Made by a program: the position numbers and the translations under genes. A stretch of 64,000 nt of DNA from Sphingomonas sp. (GTDB lineage Bacteria; Pseudomonadota; Alphaproteobacteria; Sphingomonadales; Sphingomonadaceae). Each line of letters starts with the position of its first letter. Positions within the stretch are counted from its first letter, which is position 1. Under the pieces are notes generated by a model. The model had not been told where the DNA came from, ran no database searches, and worked only from the letters and a program-made list of their open reading frames with translations. The stretch spans positions 124,001 through 188,000 of the forward strand of contig NZ_JAFKLZ010000001.1 in NCBI RefSeq assembly GCF_017304615.1, in the 5' to 3' direction. Positions 19,564-27,074 of the stretch are shown in pieces.

Positions 19564-20714
19564 CAGCGCTTCTTCGGGCTGGGCTTTTTCGTACCCGGCT
19601 TCCTGCCCTTCGCCGCACCCCGGCGCGGCGCATCGGCCGCCCCGCGATTGCGCCGTTCGCCCTTGCGCTCCTTGCGCACGGTCTTGGCGTGCTGCTTGGC
19701 GCGGGTCTTCTGTTCGGCCTTGGTCGGGGCGGGGGCCTCGTCGAGCGGCATCATGTTGCCGAGCATCTGGTCGAACCCGAGTTGCGCCAGGCTTTCGGCG
19801 AAATGCGCGGGCAGTTCGGCCTCGACGTCGATCTTGCCACCGTCGGGATGATCGACCGCGATCCGCCGCGAATGGAGGTGCATCTTGCGGCTGATCCCGC
19901 CGGTCAGGAACGCCGCAGGCCCGCCATATTTGCCGTCGCCGACGATCGGGTGGCCGATCGCCGCCATGTGGACGCGGAGCTGGTGCGTGCGGCCGGTATA
20001 GGGGGTCAGCTCGACCCAGGCGGTCGAATTGCCGGCGCGTTCGATCACGCGATAGCGGCTCCGCGACGCTTGCCCGTTCTCCTCATCGACATGCATCTTC
20101 TCGCCGCCGGTGCCGGGCTGCTTGGCGAGCGGCAAGTCGATCACGCCGTCCTCGATCGACGGCACGCCGACGATCAGCGCCCAATAGACCTTCTTGGCGC
20201 TGCGCCCCGAAAAGCTCTTGGCGAAGAAGGCGGCGGCACGAGCCGTGCGCGCCACGAGCAACGCCCCCGACGTATCCTTGTCGAGCCGGTGGACCAGCTT
20301 GGGCCGGCCCTCATTGTCGTATTGCAGCGCGTCGAGCAGGCCATCGACATGCGCGGTCGTCTTGGTCCCGCCCTGCGTCGCGAGGCCGGGCGGCTTGTTG
20401 AGCACGAACGCCTGTGCGTCCTGGTGGATCACCATGTCGCGCGCGAATTCCACTTCCTCGTCGGACAAAGGCGGCCGTTCGCGCTTGGGCTTGCCCGCGA
20501 CCTGGACCGGCTCGGGCGGCGGCACGCGAAGCGTCTGGCCCGCGGCGATGCGATCGCCCGGCGTCGCGCGCGCGCCGTCGACCCGGAGCTGGCCGGTACG
20601 CGCCCATTTCGCGACGAGCGTGAAGCTGGTGTCGGGCAAATGCCGCTTGAACCAGCGATCTAGCCGGATGCCGTCGTCGTCGGGCGCGACGGTGAAGGTG
20701 CGGATGTCGCTCAT
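19563..20714 (-). CDS. RluC/RluD-family rRNA pseudouridine synthase
   Basis: A 383-residue protein with an N-terminal S4-like RNA-binding domain (DIRTFTVAPDDDGIRLDRWFKR..) and a catalytic domain with HRLDKDTSGALLVA containing the nucleophilic Asp. The C-terminal roughly 60 residues are a Lys/Arg/Ala-rich tail, common in sphingomonad members. The start overlaps the crcB stop by four bases. Whether it acts like RluC (positions 955/2504/2580) or RluD cannot be told from sequence alone. Confidence 0.92.
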   Translation of the reverse strand: MSDIRTFTVAPDDDGIRLDRWFKRHLPDTSFTLVAKWARTGQLRVDGARATPGDRIAAGQTLRVPPPEPVQVAGKPKRERPPLSDEEVEFARDMVIHQDAQAFVLNKPPGLATQGGTKTTAHVDGLLDALQYDNEGRPKLVHRLDKDTSGALLVARTARAAAFFAKSFSGRSAKKVYWALIVGVPSIEDGVIDLPLAKQPGTGGEKMHVDEENGQASRSRYRVIERAGNSTAWVELTPYTGRTHQLRVHMAAIGHPIVGDGKYGGPAAFLTGGISRKMHLHSRRIAVDHPDGGKIDVEAELPAHFAESLAQLGFDQMLGNMMPLDEAPAPTKAEQKTRAKQHAKTVRKERKGERRNRGAADAPRRGAAKGRKPGTKKPSPKKR

Positions 20715-21082
20715 GCAATGGCCCTGACCAGATACAGCCCGCCGAACAGCGCCAGCACCGATCCGATCACCGATACAAGCACGTAGGTCAGCGCGACGCC
20801 CCATTGCCCGCGTTCGATCATCGTCACCGTATCGAGCGAAAAGGCGGAGAAGGTCGTGAACCCGCCGAGCACGCCGACGCCGATCAGCAACCGCGTATGC
20901 TCGTTGCCTCCCGTGCGGGCCAGCAATCCTGCGAGCAGTCCCATGACGAACCCGCCAATCAGGTTCACCGCCAGCGTGCCCCAAGGATAATTGGGTCCGA
21001 ACGCCGCCAGCATCGTCTTGCCGACAGCGTAACGTCCCGCGCTGCCGACCGCGCCGCCGACCATGACCAGAAGGAAATTCAT
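20711..21082 (-). CDS. crcB: Fluoride channel CrcB/Fluc
   Basis: A 123-residue protein with four membrane helices. It shows GGAVGSAGRYAVG in helix one, GTLAVNLIGGFVMG in helix two and GGFTTFSAFS with the Phe box lining the fluoride path. It works as a dual-topology dimer exporting fluoride. The ATG at 21082 has AGGCGGA just before it. A 16-base inverted repeat lies upstream; the fluoride riboswitch consensus is not visible there. Confidence 0.93.
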   Translation of the reverse strand: MNFLLVMVGGAVGSAGRYAVGKTMLAAFGPNYPWGTLAVNLIGGFVMGLLAGLLARTGGNEHTRLLIGVGVLGGFTTFSAFSLDTVTMIERGQWGVALTYVLVSVIGSVLALFGGLYLVRAIA

Positions 21083-21125
21083 TATCCGCCTGTAGCGGAG
21101 CGACGCCGCTAAACAAACGGCTGGT

Positions 21126-21196
21126 TTCAGCACCCACGCGAACTGCGCTGCCTATGCTGTCCGCTATCGGGTAGGCGGCCTCGCGTGGGTGCTGAA
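21126..21196. repeat. Perfect 16-base inverted repeat with 39-base loop
   Basis: TTCAGCACCCACGCGA (21126-21141) is the exact reverse complement of 21181-21196. It lies between the lipoprotein gene stop and the crcB start, both on the minus strand. It lacks a T tract, so a classic terminator is unlikely; a transcript would fold into a long stem. Confidence 0.6.
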
Positions 21197-21221
21197 GGGG
21201 GTAGAAGCGATCAGCGGGACA

Positions 21222-21989
21222 TCAGTTCCCGTTGTTCGCCACAATATCGACCTCGGTACGGCCATCGCCGCGCGTGTCAAAGTAAATTACGTATGCGGCG
21301 CCATCGCGGCGCGTGCCGCCGAGCACATGCTGGCCGTCATTGGCCTGATGCTCGGCCGAATAGCCGGCGGCGGTGACGCGGCCGTAATACCAGTCGAGCA
21401 CGGTCTGGATCGACGCCTCGGTCGAAAAGTTGACTACGCGCAGCGCGCAACCGCCTGCCGCGGCCCCCGCGGCTTCATCGACGCGTGCATCGGGATAGAG
21501 CGGCAAAGCGGCGGGCAGGCGCTGCGCCCAGCCGGTCGAATATTGCAGCTCGTTCGCGCAGCCCGCGGTGCGCTGGTCGCGCTGGCGCCTGGCGAGCGCG
21601 CCGAGTGTCACCGAATCGTTCTTCACCTTGCACTGCGGGCAATCGCCTGAGGCGGGCGGGGTCGGCTTGCTGCCGCTCGACGATGATGAACCGCCCGCGG
21701 CGATGGTGCCGTCGGTCTTGCCACCCGCGACCGAATCCGGCGGCAGCGCACCCGAATAGGGTTGCTGCGGTGGGCGCACCGCGTCGGCGTTGGACTGGCC
21801 GGTCAGCGCCGGATCGACCATGATCTGATCCTGCAACGCGGCGCGTATCGCTGGGTCGCTGGAATTGGCGGTGTTGCTCGCGAGTTCGGCGTCGAGCGAA
21901 TCGAGATTGCTTTCGGCGGCCGGCTGCGACCCGCACGCGACAAGCCCGAGCGGGGCGAGTGCGACTAGTATCAAATGGCGGACAGCCAC
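21222..21989 (-). CDS. Lipoprotein, unknown function
   Basis: A 255-residue product starting at a GTG, with a lipoprotein signal (RHLILVALAPLGLVAC, Cys at about 19). The mature part has a low-complexity linker (GGSSSSSGSKPTPPAS) and then a C-terminal domain of about 120 residues with a C-P-Q-C pair and two further cysteines. No named family was recognised. It is the first gene of the minus-strand stretch that continues to crcB. Confidence 0.7.
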   Translation of the reverse strand: MAVRHLILVALAPLGLVACGSQPAAESNLDSLDAELASNTANSSDPAIRAALQDQIMVDPALTGQSNADAVRPPQQPYSGALPPDSVAGGKTDGTIAAGGSSSSSGSKPTPPASGDCPQCKVKNDSVTLGALARRQRDQRTAGCANELQYSTGWAQRLPAALPLYPDARVDEAAGAAAGGCALRVVNFSTEASIQTVLDWYYGRVTAAGYSAEHQANDGQHVLGGTRRDGAAYVIYFDTRGDGRTEVDIVANNGN

Positions 21990-22093
21990 GCCGGCAACAC
22001 TCCGATGGTTCGATGCGGGCGATAGCAAAGAAGGCGTTAAGATAGAGCTACGCAGGCCTTGCGCGGCGGTGCGCACATCCCACATGCTGGCTC

Positions 22094-22315
22094 ATGCTCA
22101 ACCTTGTCTCGATCCTGATCGGCATCGTCCTGCTCGTCTTCGTGCTGGTCGGCCTGATCCCGTTCCTCGGCTGGCTCAACTGGCTGGCGCTGGTGATAGG
22201 CGCGGTCGGCGTGCTGTTGGGTGCCTTGTCGCGGCACAAGTCCGGGTTGATCTTCAACATCGTCCTGCTGCTGATCGCCGCGTGGCGGCTGTCGCTCGGC
22301 GGCGGGATCTTATGA
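22094..22315 (+). CDS. Small hydrophobic membrane protein
   Basis: A 73-residue, almost entirely hydrophobic product with three membrane segments separated by short polar turns (LSRHKSG is the longest). It lacks a named family as far as I can tell; its outline is like small DUF-type membrane proteins of sphingomonads. A hairpin with a short T-poor tail follows its stop. Confidence 0.6.
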   Translation: MLNLVSILIGIVLLVFVLVGLIPFLGWLNWLALVIGAVGVLLGALSRHKSGLIFNIVLLLIAAWRLSLGGGIL

Positions 22316-22319
22316 CGCG

Positions 22320-22352
22320 AAAAGGGCCCGGCGGTTGCCGAGCCCTTCGCTT
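22320..22352. terminator. Terminator-like hairpin between convergent genes
   Basis: AAAAGGGCCCGGC, a GGTT loop and GCCGAGCCCTT form a hairpin between the stops of the small membrane-protein gene and the glycine-zipper gene. T tracts are weak on both sides, so efficiency is uncertain. Confidence 0.5.
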
Positions 22353-22370
22353 GACCGGTAGGTCAGTCGC

Positions 22371-22940
22371 TTAGCGGCATTGGACCTGCCCGCGGTCGAT
22401 CGACGACCCCAAAGCCGCGCCGCCAGCCGCGCCCAGCAGGGTGCCGAGCGTGCTCGACCGTCCGTTCGACAGTGAGTTGCCGATCAGCCCGCCCAGCACA
22501 CCGCCGACGATCAGGCCTGTCGTCCCGTCCGAACGGCGGCAATAATATTGGCCGTTCGATCCGCGATAGATGCGGTCGTTCCGATACAGCCGGCGCGGCT
22601 GGTAATAGCGGCCGTCGCGATAATAGCGGTTGGCATAATAGTAACGCTGGCCGGGCTCCAGCCGATTATAGTCATACCCGCGCCACGTCTGCCAGTTGCG
22701 CGTGTCGCGGCGATAGTCGCGCCGGGCGTCGCGGATTTCCCGATCGCGCTCGCGCTGCGCCCGGGCCACATCGCGGCGGCTATCGGCATTGCGCAAGTCA
22801 CGGCGATAGTCCTTGTTCGCATCGCGTACTTCGTCGCGATATTCGCGGCCGGCATCGCGCGGATTGCTTTGGGCAAAAGACGTCATCGGGGCCGCCATCG
22901 TGGTGGCGGCCAGGGCGGCCAGAAGGAGCCGTCGCATCAT
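22371..22940 (-). CDS. Glycine-zipper envelope protein with RcnB-like basic region
   Basis: A 189-residue exported protein: signal peptide ending near SFAQ, a highly charged Arg/Asp/Tyr-rich middle (REYRDEVRDANKDYRRD..), a YY/RY-rich stretch, then YCRRSDGTTGLIVGGVLGGLIGN and a second GxxxG run of the glycine-zipper 2TM type. It probably sits in the outer membrane or periplasm. The last 60 residues match the product of 23541-23849. Confidence 0.8.
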   Translation of the reverse strand: MMRRLLLAALAATTMAAPMTSFAQSNPRDAGREYRDEVRDANKDYRRDLRNADSRRDVARAQRERDREIRDARRDYRRDTRNWQTWRGYDYNRLEPGQRYYYANRYYRDGRYYQPRRLYRNDRIYRGSNGQYYCRRSDGTTGLIVGGVLGGLIGNSLSNGRSSTLGTLLGAAGGAALGSSIDRGQVQCR

Positions 22941-23039
22941 AATTCTCCCTTTCGTTTTGGAGTTCCCGTAAAACCCGCCGTGTCGCTCGAAGGTTGCGTG
23001 AACCCGAAACTACCGGGCGTTCAGGCGCGCGACAGGTTT

Positions 23040-23465
23040 TCAGGTGAGCGTGTGTTCCAACGTGATCTCGGCGTTGAGCACCTTCGATACCGGGCAGTTC
23101 GCCTTGGCGTCGGCGGCGATTTGCGCAAAGCGGTCGGCATCCATGCCCGGCACGCTGGCGGTCAGCGTCAGGTCGGATCGTGTGATCGCGAACCCTTCGC
23201 CTTGCTTGTCCAGGGTGACCTTGGCGGTCGTTTGCAGCGTGCCGTCGCTGAACCCCTCGCGGGCGAGGGCGAAGCTCAGGGCCATGGTGAAGCAGCTCGC
23301 GTGCGCTGCGGCGATCAGCTCCTCCGGGTTGGTACCCGGCTCGTCGCCGAACCGCGTGCCGAACCCGTATTTCTGGTCACTTAGCACGCCCGACTGCGTC
23401 GACACATGCCCGACGCCATCCTTCCCGAAACCTTCATATTTCGCCGAACCGCTGCGTGTCGTCAT
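23040..23465 (-). CDS. OsmC/Ohr-family peroxidase
   Basis: A 141-residue OsmC-family protein, which reduces organic hydroperoxides with two cysteines. Both are seen: HASCFTMALS and ANCPVSK. The GTNPEELIAAAHA helix is typical of the OsmC branch. The second ATG (23465) has GGAG six bases upstream and is preferred over the ATG at 23477. It lies between two glycine-zipper genes. Confidence 0.92.
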   Translation of the reverse strand: MTTRSGSAKYEGFGKDGVGHVSTQSGVLSDQKYGFGTRFGDEPGTNPEELIAAAHASCFTMALSFALAREGFSDGTLQTTAKVTLDKQGEGFAITRSDLTLTASVPGMDADRFAQIAADAKANCPVSKVLNAEITLEHTLT

Positions 23466-23478
23466 TGCTGGCTCCATA

Positions 23479-23514
23479 AGAAAAAAGGGGCACGACCCAT
23501 TGGCCGCGCCCCGT
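23479..23514 (-). terminator. Rho-independent terminator of the second glycine-zipper gene
   Basis: Read on the minus strand, GGGGCGCGGCC ... GTGCCCC followed by TTTTTTCTT. It ends transcripts from 23541-23849 just before the OsmC gene begins. Confidence 0.8.
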
Positions 23515-23540
23515 TCGTATCACACCTGACGGCGCAGCGC

Positions 23541-23849
23541 TCAGCGGCAGCGGCGCTTCTTGGTGATCGTCTTGTCGATCGCCTGGCCACCGAATGCCCC
23601 GGCCACGCCACCCACTGCGGTGCCGAGCAGCTTGTCGCCGCGACCCGCGATGCCGTTGCCGATCAGCGCGCCGGCGACGCCCCCAACCACCAGGCCGGTC
23701 GTGCCGTTCGAACGGCGGCAATAGGTGCGGCCATCCTTGCCGCGCCATTCGCGATAATGGTATTTCTTGGCCTGCACCGGCGTGACCGGCACGATGGCGG
23801 TCGATGCGACCATCGTCATCGCCCCGCAGGCGAGCAGCAGCTTTCGCAT
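23541..23849 (-). CDS. Glycine-zipper 2TM domain protein
   Basis: A 102-residue exported protein with signal peptide ending at VQA, then RTYCRRSNGTTGLVVGGV and a repeated GxxxG zipper (AGALIGNGIAGRG, GTAVGGVAGAFGG). It is a shorter paralogue of the protein at 22371-22940 and lacks the charged middle region. AAGGGA lies about seven bases before the ATG at 23849. Confidence 0.8.
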   Translation of the reverse strand: MRKLLLACGAMTMVASTAIVPVTPVQAKKYHYREWRGKDGRTYCRRSNGTTGLVVGGVAGALIGNGIAGRGDKLLGTAVGGVAGAFGGQAIDKTITKKRRCR

Positions 23850-23966
23850 GTCGAATTCCCTTTGCTTTGGATCAATGCCGCAAGCGTAACGTCTTTGCTG
23901 CCCGCAAAGTTTCATCCCGTTCCAAATCCCCTGCGGCAGCTGATCAGCATGTGCACGATATCCACG

Positions 23967-23975
23967 TTATCCACA
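23967..23975 (+). promoter_or_regulatory. Perfect DnaA box
   Basis: TTATCCACA matches the TTATNCACA consensus exactly. Two GAATC (GANTC, CcrM-type) sites follow at 24005-24015. It stands upstream of the hairpin-array RNA candidate. A single box is not an origin; it could modulate a promoter. Confidence 0.4.
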
Positions 23976-24035
23976 GGCTGCCGGCGTCGGTTAACGCTTG
24001 GCGCGAATCGGAATCGATGACAGCTTCATGACATC

Positions 24036-24750
24036 AGGAAGCTGAACGGCTTGGCGAGAAATCGGCAGTTTGTTCAAGGACTTGAGCTTCGAGAAACAGG
24101 CCGGACCGCAAGGGAAGGACGATGGTTTCGAAGGTGGGACATCGGCCCCCGCTGACCCCGGACGGATCGCGCAAGCGAGAAGACCGGAACAGGCATCACC
24201 GATGTTCCAAATGCGAAGAAGGTAGCTTCGGCTAGGTTCTTCGTAAGGCCGCCGGTGGCCGGGAATGCTGAGACTCTTCGGATGATCGCGCCCGGCCCCG
24301 ACGACCGAACCGGGAAGTCTGGTGGATCTTCGGATCAAACCGACGGATCGGATGCGAGATTCAGGAAGCCTTCGGGTTTTCGGGGTGGAGCAGATCGCGA
24401 AGCTGGATGTGCCTTCGGGTGGATCGAGTGGAGCGAGCCTTCGGAAACGGAGCGCCTTCGGGCGAAACCGGGCTGGGGCGACCGCGAAGCAGGAAAGGCC
24501 TTCGGGCCGATCGGTGGAGCGGGCGAAGCGAAGGGAGTCTTCTGACGAACGGAGCGGAGCGAAACCGCAGAGTTGCGATGGTCTTCGGGCCGCGCGGCCG
24601 AGCAAACCGTGAAACCTGGCGCCGCTCCTTGGAGCCGCACGGATGTAGCGAGCCGCCGAAACCAGAAGGCGCGGCAGGGGCTTCGGCTCAGGCAAGCGGA
24701 TCGAAGTCCGGCGACAGGGGAGTCGGTCGCAAGACCGGCTCCCCAATTGC
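24036..24750 (+). ncRNA. Candidate large structured RNA with UUCG/GNRA/CUUG hairpins
   Basis: About 710 bases without a credible gene (ends approximate). At least seven UUCG-capped stems are present: 24213-24244 (GCGAAGAA, GG/GG internal loop, TAGC-TTCG-GCTA, TTCTTCGT), 24317-24344, 24364-24381, 24406-24425, 24453-24464, 24497-24508, 24580-24591 and 24678-24689. A GCAA-capped stem lies at 24167-24178, a CTTG-capped stem at 24623-24634, and a 12-base-pair GCAA-capped stem at 24717-24744 closes the region. Stable RNA tetraloops of all three classes in series strongly suggest a folded transcript; the plus strand is chosen because TTCG/GCAA/CTTG are RNA tetraloops only in that sense. It is not a tmRNA, RNase P RNA, 6S or SRP RNA by the motifs I know. 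Overlapping frames are arginine/serine-rich and have no domain. Confidence 0.6.
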
Positions 24751-24797
24751 GTTTGGGGGCGGCTGGACTGGCAACATTTGCCTGATATCACGACGAC

Positions 24798-25412
24798 ATG
24801 TTCGTCTTTGCAGCCCTACTCACTATTGCCGACCCGACAGCGACCTTCATAGATGATTTGCGCAACTGCGGCATCGACGAGACGCGTGCGCTCGTGGAGT
24901 ATCGCGACGACTTGCAGGATCGCGAAACAGGTGTGGGTGGTTCGGCACCCGTATCGGACCAGCAGATGGGCTGCTTGGCTGAGGCTGCCGCGAAACATGG
25001 GTATTTCGTAGAGTTCGCCGATCCCGCGTTGAACCGGCGCTTCTCGGAAATCTACCGACCGAAAATGGGGGAGGTTGGCATGGCTGCGGCTCGACAGGAG
25101 CTTGCGAAACGAGGTCTGCTGGAGAAGGCGCCAAAATTCGATGCCGGGCAGCCGCTTCCTGCTTATGCGGGGCGTGTCGAACATTTTTGTGGAGCCAAGC
25201 CGGGCAGTCTGCTCATAGCGACTGGGGCGACAACGTTGACAATCGATCCGCTGGCTTTGCGGAAGATGCCTAGCAAAAAAGCCAGCGGTCAGATCGAATG
25301 TGTGCTGATGACCCTGATCGCCGCCGACCTAGAGCCCAAAGGCATGTCATTCGGATTCACTGGTAACGAAGCTTACGCACCGGCCCAACCTGATACCGAC
25401 GAGCGTCGCTGA
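24798..25412 (+). CDS. Hypothetical exported protein
   Basis: A 204-residue product of unknown family. The N-terminus (MFVFAALLTIADPTATF) may be a short signal peptide. Cysteines at about 24, 59, 133 and 175 could pair if it is exported. Base composition is less GC-rich than the neighbours, which hints at recent arrival. It begins 48 bases after the closing stem of the RNA candidate and is followed by the TRIC gene after five bases. Confidence 0.6.
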   Translation: MFVFAALLTIADPTATFIDDLRNCGIDETRALVEYRDDLQDRETGVGGSAPVSDQQMGCLAEAAAKHGYFVEFADPALNRRFSEIYRPKMGEVGMAAARQELAKRGLLEKAPKFDAGQPLPAYAGRVEHFCGAKPGSLLIATGATTLTIDPLALRKMPSKKASGQIECVLMTLIAADLEPKGMSFGFTGNEAYAPAQPDTDERR

Positions 25413-25417
25413 CCTCC

Positions 25418-26050
25418 ATGCTTCCCCACACCTCATGGCTCCCCGCGATCGCGCCGTGGCTCGACCTGGCGGGGCTGGTCGTGTTCGCTGCGTCGGGTGC
25501 GCTCGCGGCGGCGCGGCGGGGGCAGACGATGGTGACCCTGTGTTTCTTCGCGCTCGTCACCGGCGTGGGCGGGGGGACGGTGCGCGATCTGCTGATCGGC
25601 GCGCCGGTATTCTGGATCCATGACAGCCGCGCGGCGGCCGCCTGCCTGGTGGTCGCGTTCGCGGTGTGGCTGACCCCTGCGGCATGGTGGCGCGGGCAAG
25701 CGCTCGATTGGTTCGATGCGGTGGGCCTTGCTGGCTATGCCGTGTTCGGCGCGGCCAAGGCGATCGGTTACGGCGTGCCGCCGGTGCCCGCCGCGCTGAT
25801 GGGCGTGGTAACGGGGTGCGTCGGCGGGATCATCCGCGATGTGCTGGCGGGCGAGCCGTCGATCATCATGCGGCCCGAAATCTACGTGACCGCGGCGGCG
25901 CTCGCGGCAGGGCTGTATGTCGGTCTCGGGCAAATCGGCGTGCCGTTACCGGTCGCGGCGGGGTTTGGCGCAGTCGCCGGGTTCGCGTTGCGCGCGGTCG
26001 CGATCCGCTGGAAGCTCGCGCTGCCGGCCTATCGCGGCGGAACGCGGTGA
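25418..26050 (+). CDS. TRIC/UPF0126-family cation channel
   Basis: A 210-residue protein with seven membrane helices in two related halves. Each half carries the family motif: GVGGGTVRDLLIG and CVGGIIRDVLAGE. Bacterial TRIC proteins form trimers that conduct monovalent cations; the older name is UPF0126/YadS. Its stop overlaps the following GTG start. Confidence 0.92.
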   Translation: MLPHTSWLPAIAPWLDLAGLVVFAASGALAAARRGQTMVTLCFFALVTGVGGGTVRDLLIGAPVFWIHDSRAAAACLVVAFAVWLTPAAWWRGQALDWFDAVGLAGYAVFGAAKAIGYGVPPVPAALMGVVTGCVGGIIRDVLAGEPSIIMRPEIYVTAAALAAGLYVGLGQIGVPLPVAAGFGAVAGFALRAVAIRWKLALPAYRGGTR

Positions 26051-26511
26051 TCGCGGCGCTGCTGACGCTGGCGAGCCCGGCGCCGGTATTGCTGCCGCAA
26101 CTCCAGCCGTTTGGTTTCCTCGTCGGTCATTGCTGGCAGGGGGAGATCGCACCGGGGCAGATTGACCGTCATTGCTTCACGGTCCTCACCGACGGGACGG
26201 TGCGAGACCGGCATCTGGTCAGCGAGCGCGGGAAGCGGGTGCTGGCGGGGGAGACCGTCTATCGCTGGGACGCGGGAGCGGGAGCGATCGCGTTCATCTA
26301 TCGCGACTCCATGGGCGGGCGCGTCGCGGGATCGGTGCGTTCGCGCGGCAATCTTATCGGATTTTCCGGCGCCTACACTACGCGCGGCGGCCAGCGATTC
26401 CGCATTGCGTCGCGCTGGGCGCGGATCGGTGACACGACCTATCGGGCCGAGATCCGCTCCACCGACCTGCCGCAGGTCAACGCGACGACACTGTATCGGC
26501 GCATCGACTAG
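26047..26511 (+). CDS. Small exported beta-barrel-like protein, unknown
   Basis: A 154-residue product starting at a GTG that overlaps the TRIC stop (GTGA). A short hydrophobic leader is followed by FGFLVGHCWQGEI, CFTVLTDGTVRDRH and repeated short strands rich in Arg, Gly and Thr. This is reminiscent of lipocalin/calycin-like single-domain proteins, but I cannot name a family. The stop overlaps the convergent GNAT gene. Confidence 0.6.
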   Translation: MIAALLTLASPAPVLLPQLQPFGFLVGHCWQGEIAPGQIDRHCFTVLTDGTVRDRHLVSERGKRVLAGETVYRWDAGAGAIAFIYRDSMGGRVAGSVRSRGNLIGFSGAYTTRGGQRFRIASRWARIGDTTYRAEIRSTDLPQVNATTLYRRID

Positions 26512-27074
26512 CCTCGCTGTACGAGTCCGACCTCGCTGAATTTCTTCGGTTGAGCGGGCGGGATCGTCGCTTCGTTAAGTTCGCACTGCCAAAAACCAAC
26601 GTCGATCCAGCGCCCCTGCTTGAACCCGAGTTCGCGCAACACGCCCTGGCGACGGAACCCGGTCGCTTCGTGCAGCGCCATCGAATAATCGTTGGGCAGC
26701 GAGATAACGCTGATCGCCTGGACGAAGCCCTGCGCACGCAGCGTATCGATCAGCGCGTGATACAGCAGTCTTCCCATTCCCTGGCCCTGCGCGGGTCCGG
26801 CAACATAGACCGACGTTTCGACGACATAGCGATAAGCAGGCCGCTCGCGGAACTTGCTGGCATAGGCATAAGCGAGAACGGCATCGCCATCCTCCTCGCC
26901 ATTGGTCGCGACCAGCCAGGGATAAAGACCCTCCGACGCCGCCATCCGCTCTCCCATCGTCGCGGCGTCGGGCGCTTCGGTCTCGAACGAGACCGTGCCG
27001 GTCATCACATAAGGAGCGTAGATCGCCGCGATCGCCGCCGCATCGTCGGGCCGGGCAGGGCGGAGCGCGATCAA
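26508..27074 (-). CDS. GNAT acetyltransferase, phosphinothricin-acetyltransferase-like
   Basis: A 188-residue GNAT enzyme. RPARPDDAAAIAAIYAPYV, the SFETEAPDA segment, the ETSVYVAGPAQGQGMGRLLY acetyl-CoA loop and the late GFRRQGVLRELGFKQGRW match the Pat/YncA group (N-acetyl transfer to phosphinothricin-like or methionine-sulfone compounds). Natural substrate is unknown. It overlaps sppA by four bases and so is probably translated with it. Confidence 0.88.
   Translation of the reverse strand: MIALRPARPDDAAAIAAIYAPYVMTGTVSFETEAPDAATMGERMAASEGLYPWLVATNGEEDGDAVLAYAYASKFRERPAYRYVVETSVYVAGPAQGQGMGRLLYHALIDTLRAQGFVQAISVISLPNDYSMALHEATGFRRQGVLRELGFKQGRWIDVGFWQCELNEATIPPAQPKKFSEVGLVQRG

Noticed and set aside
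19563-21137. Fused frame joining the pseudouridine synthase with crcB DNA
   Set aside because: The upstream half is crcB DNA in another frame; a clear ATG exists at 20714 with an ATGA overlap.
21083-21221. Fluoride riboswitch upstream of crcB
   Set aside because: The conserved core sequences of that motif are absent; only the long inverted repeat is there.
24036-24750. tmRNA, RNase P RNA or 6S RNA
   Set aside because: No tag-peptide codons, tRNA-like ends or the conserved RNase P cores are visible.
23991-24791. 266-codon minus-strand frame over the RNA candidate
   Set aside because: Arg/Ser/Pro-rich with no domain, no ribosome site, and it coincides with hairpin-rich DNA on the other strand.
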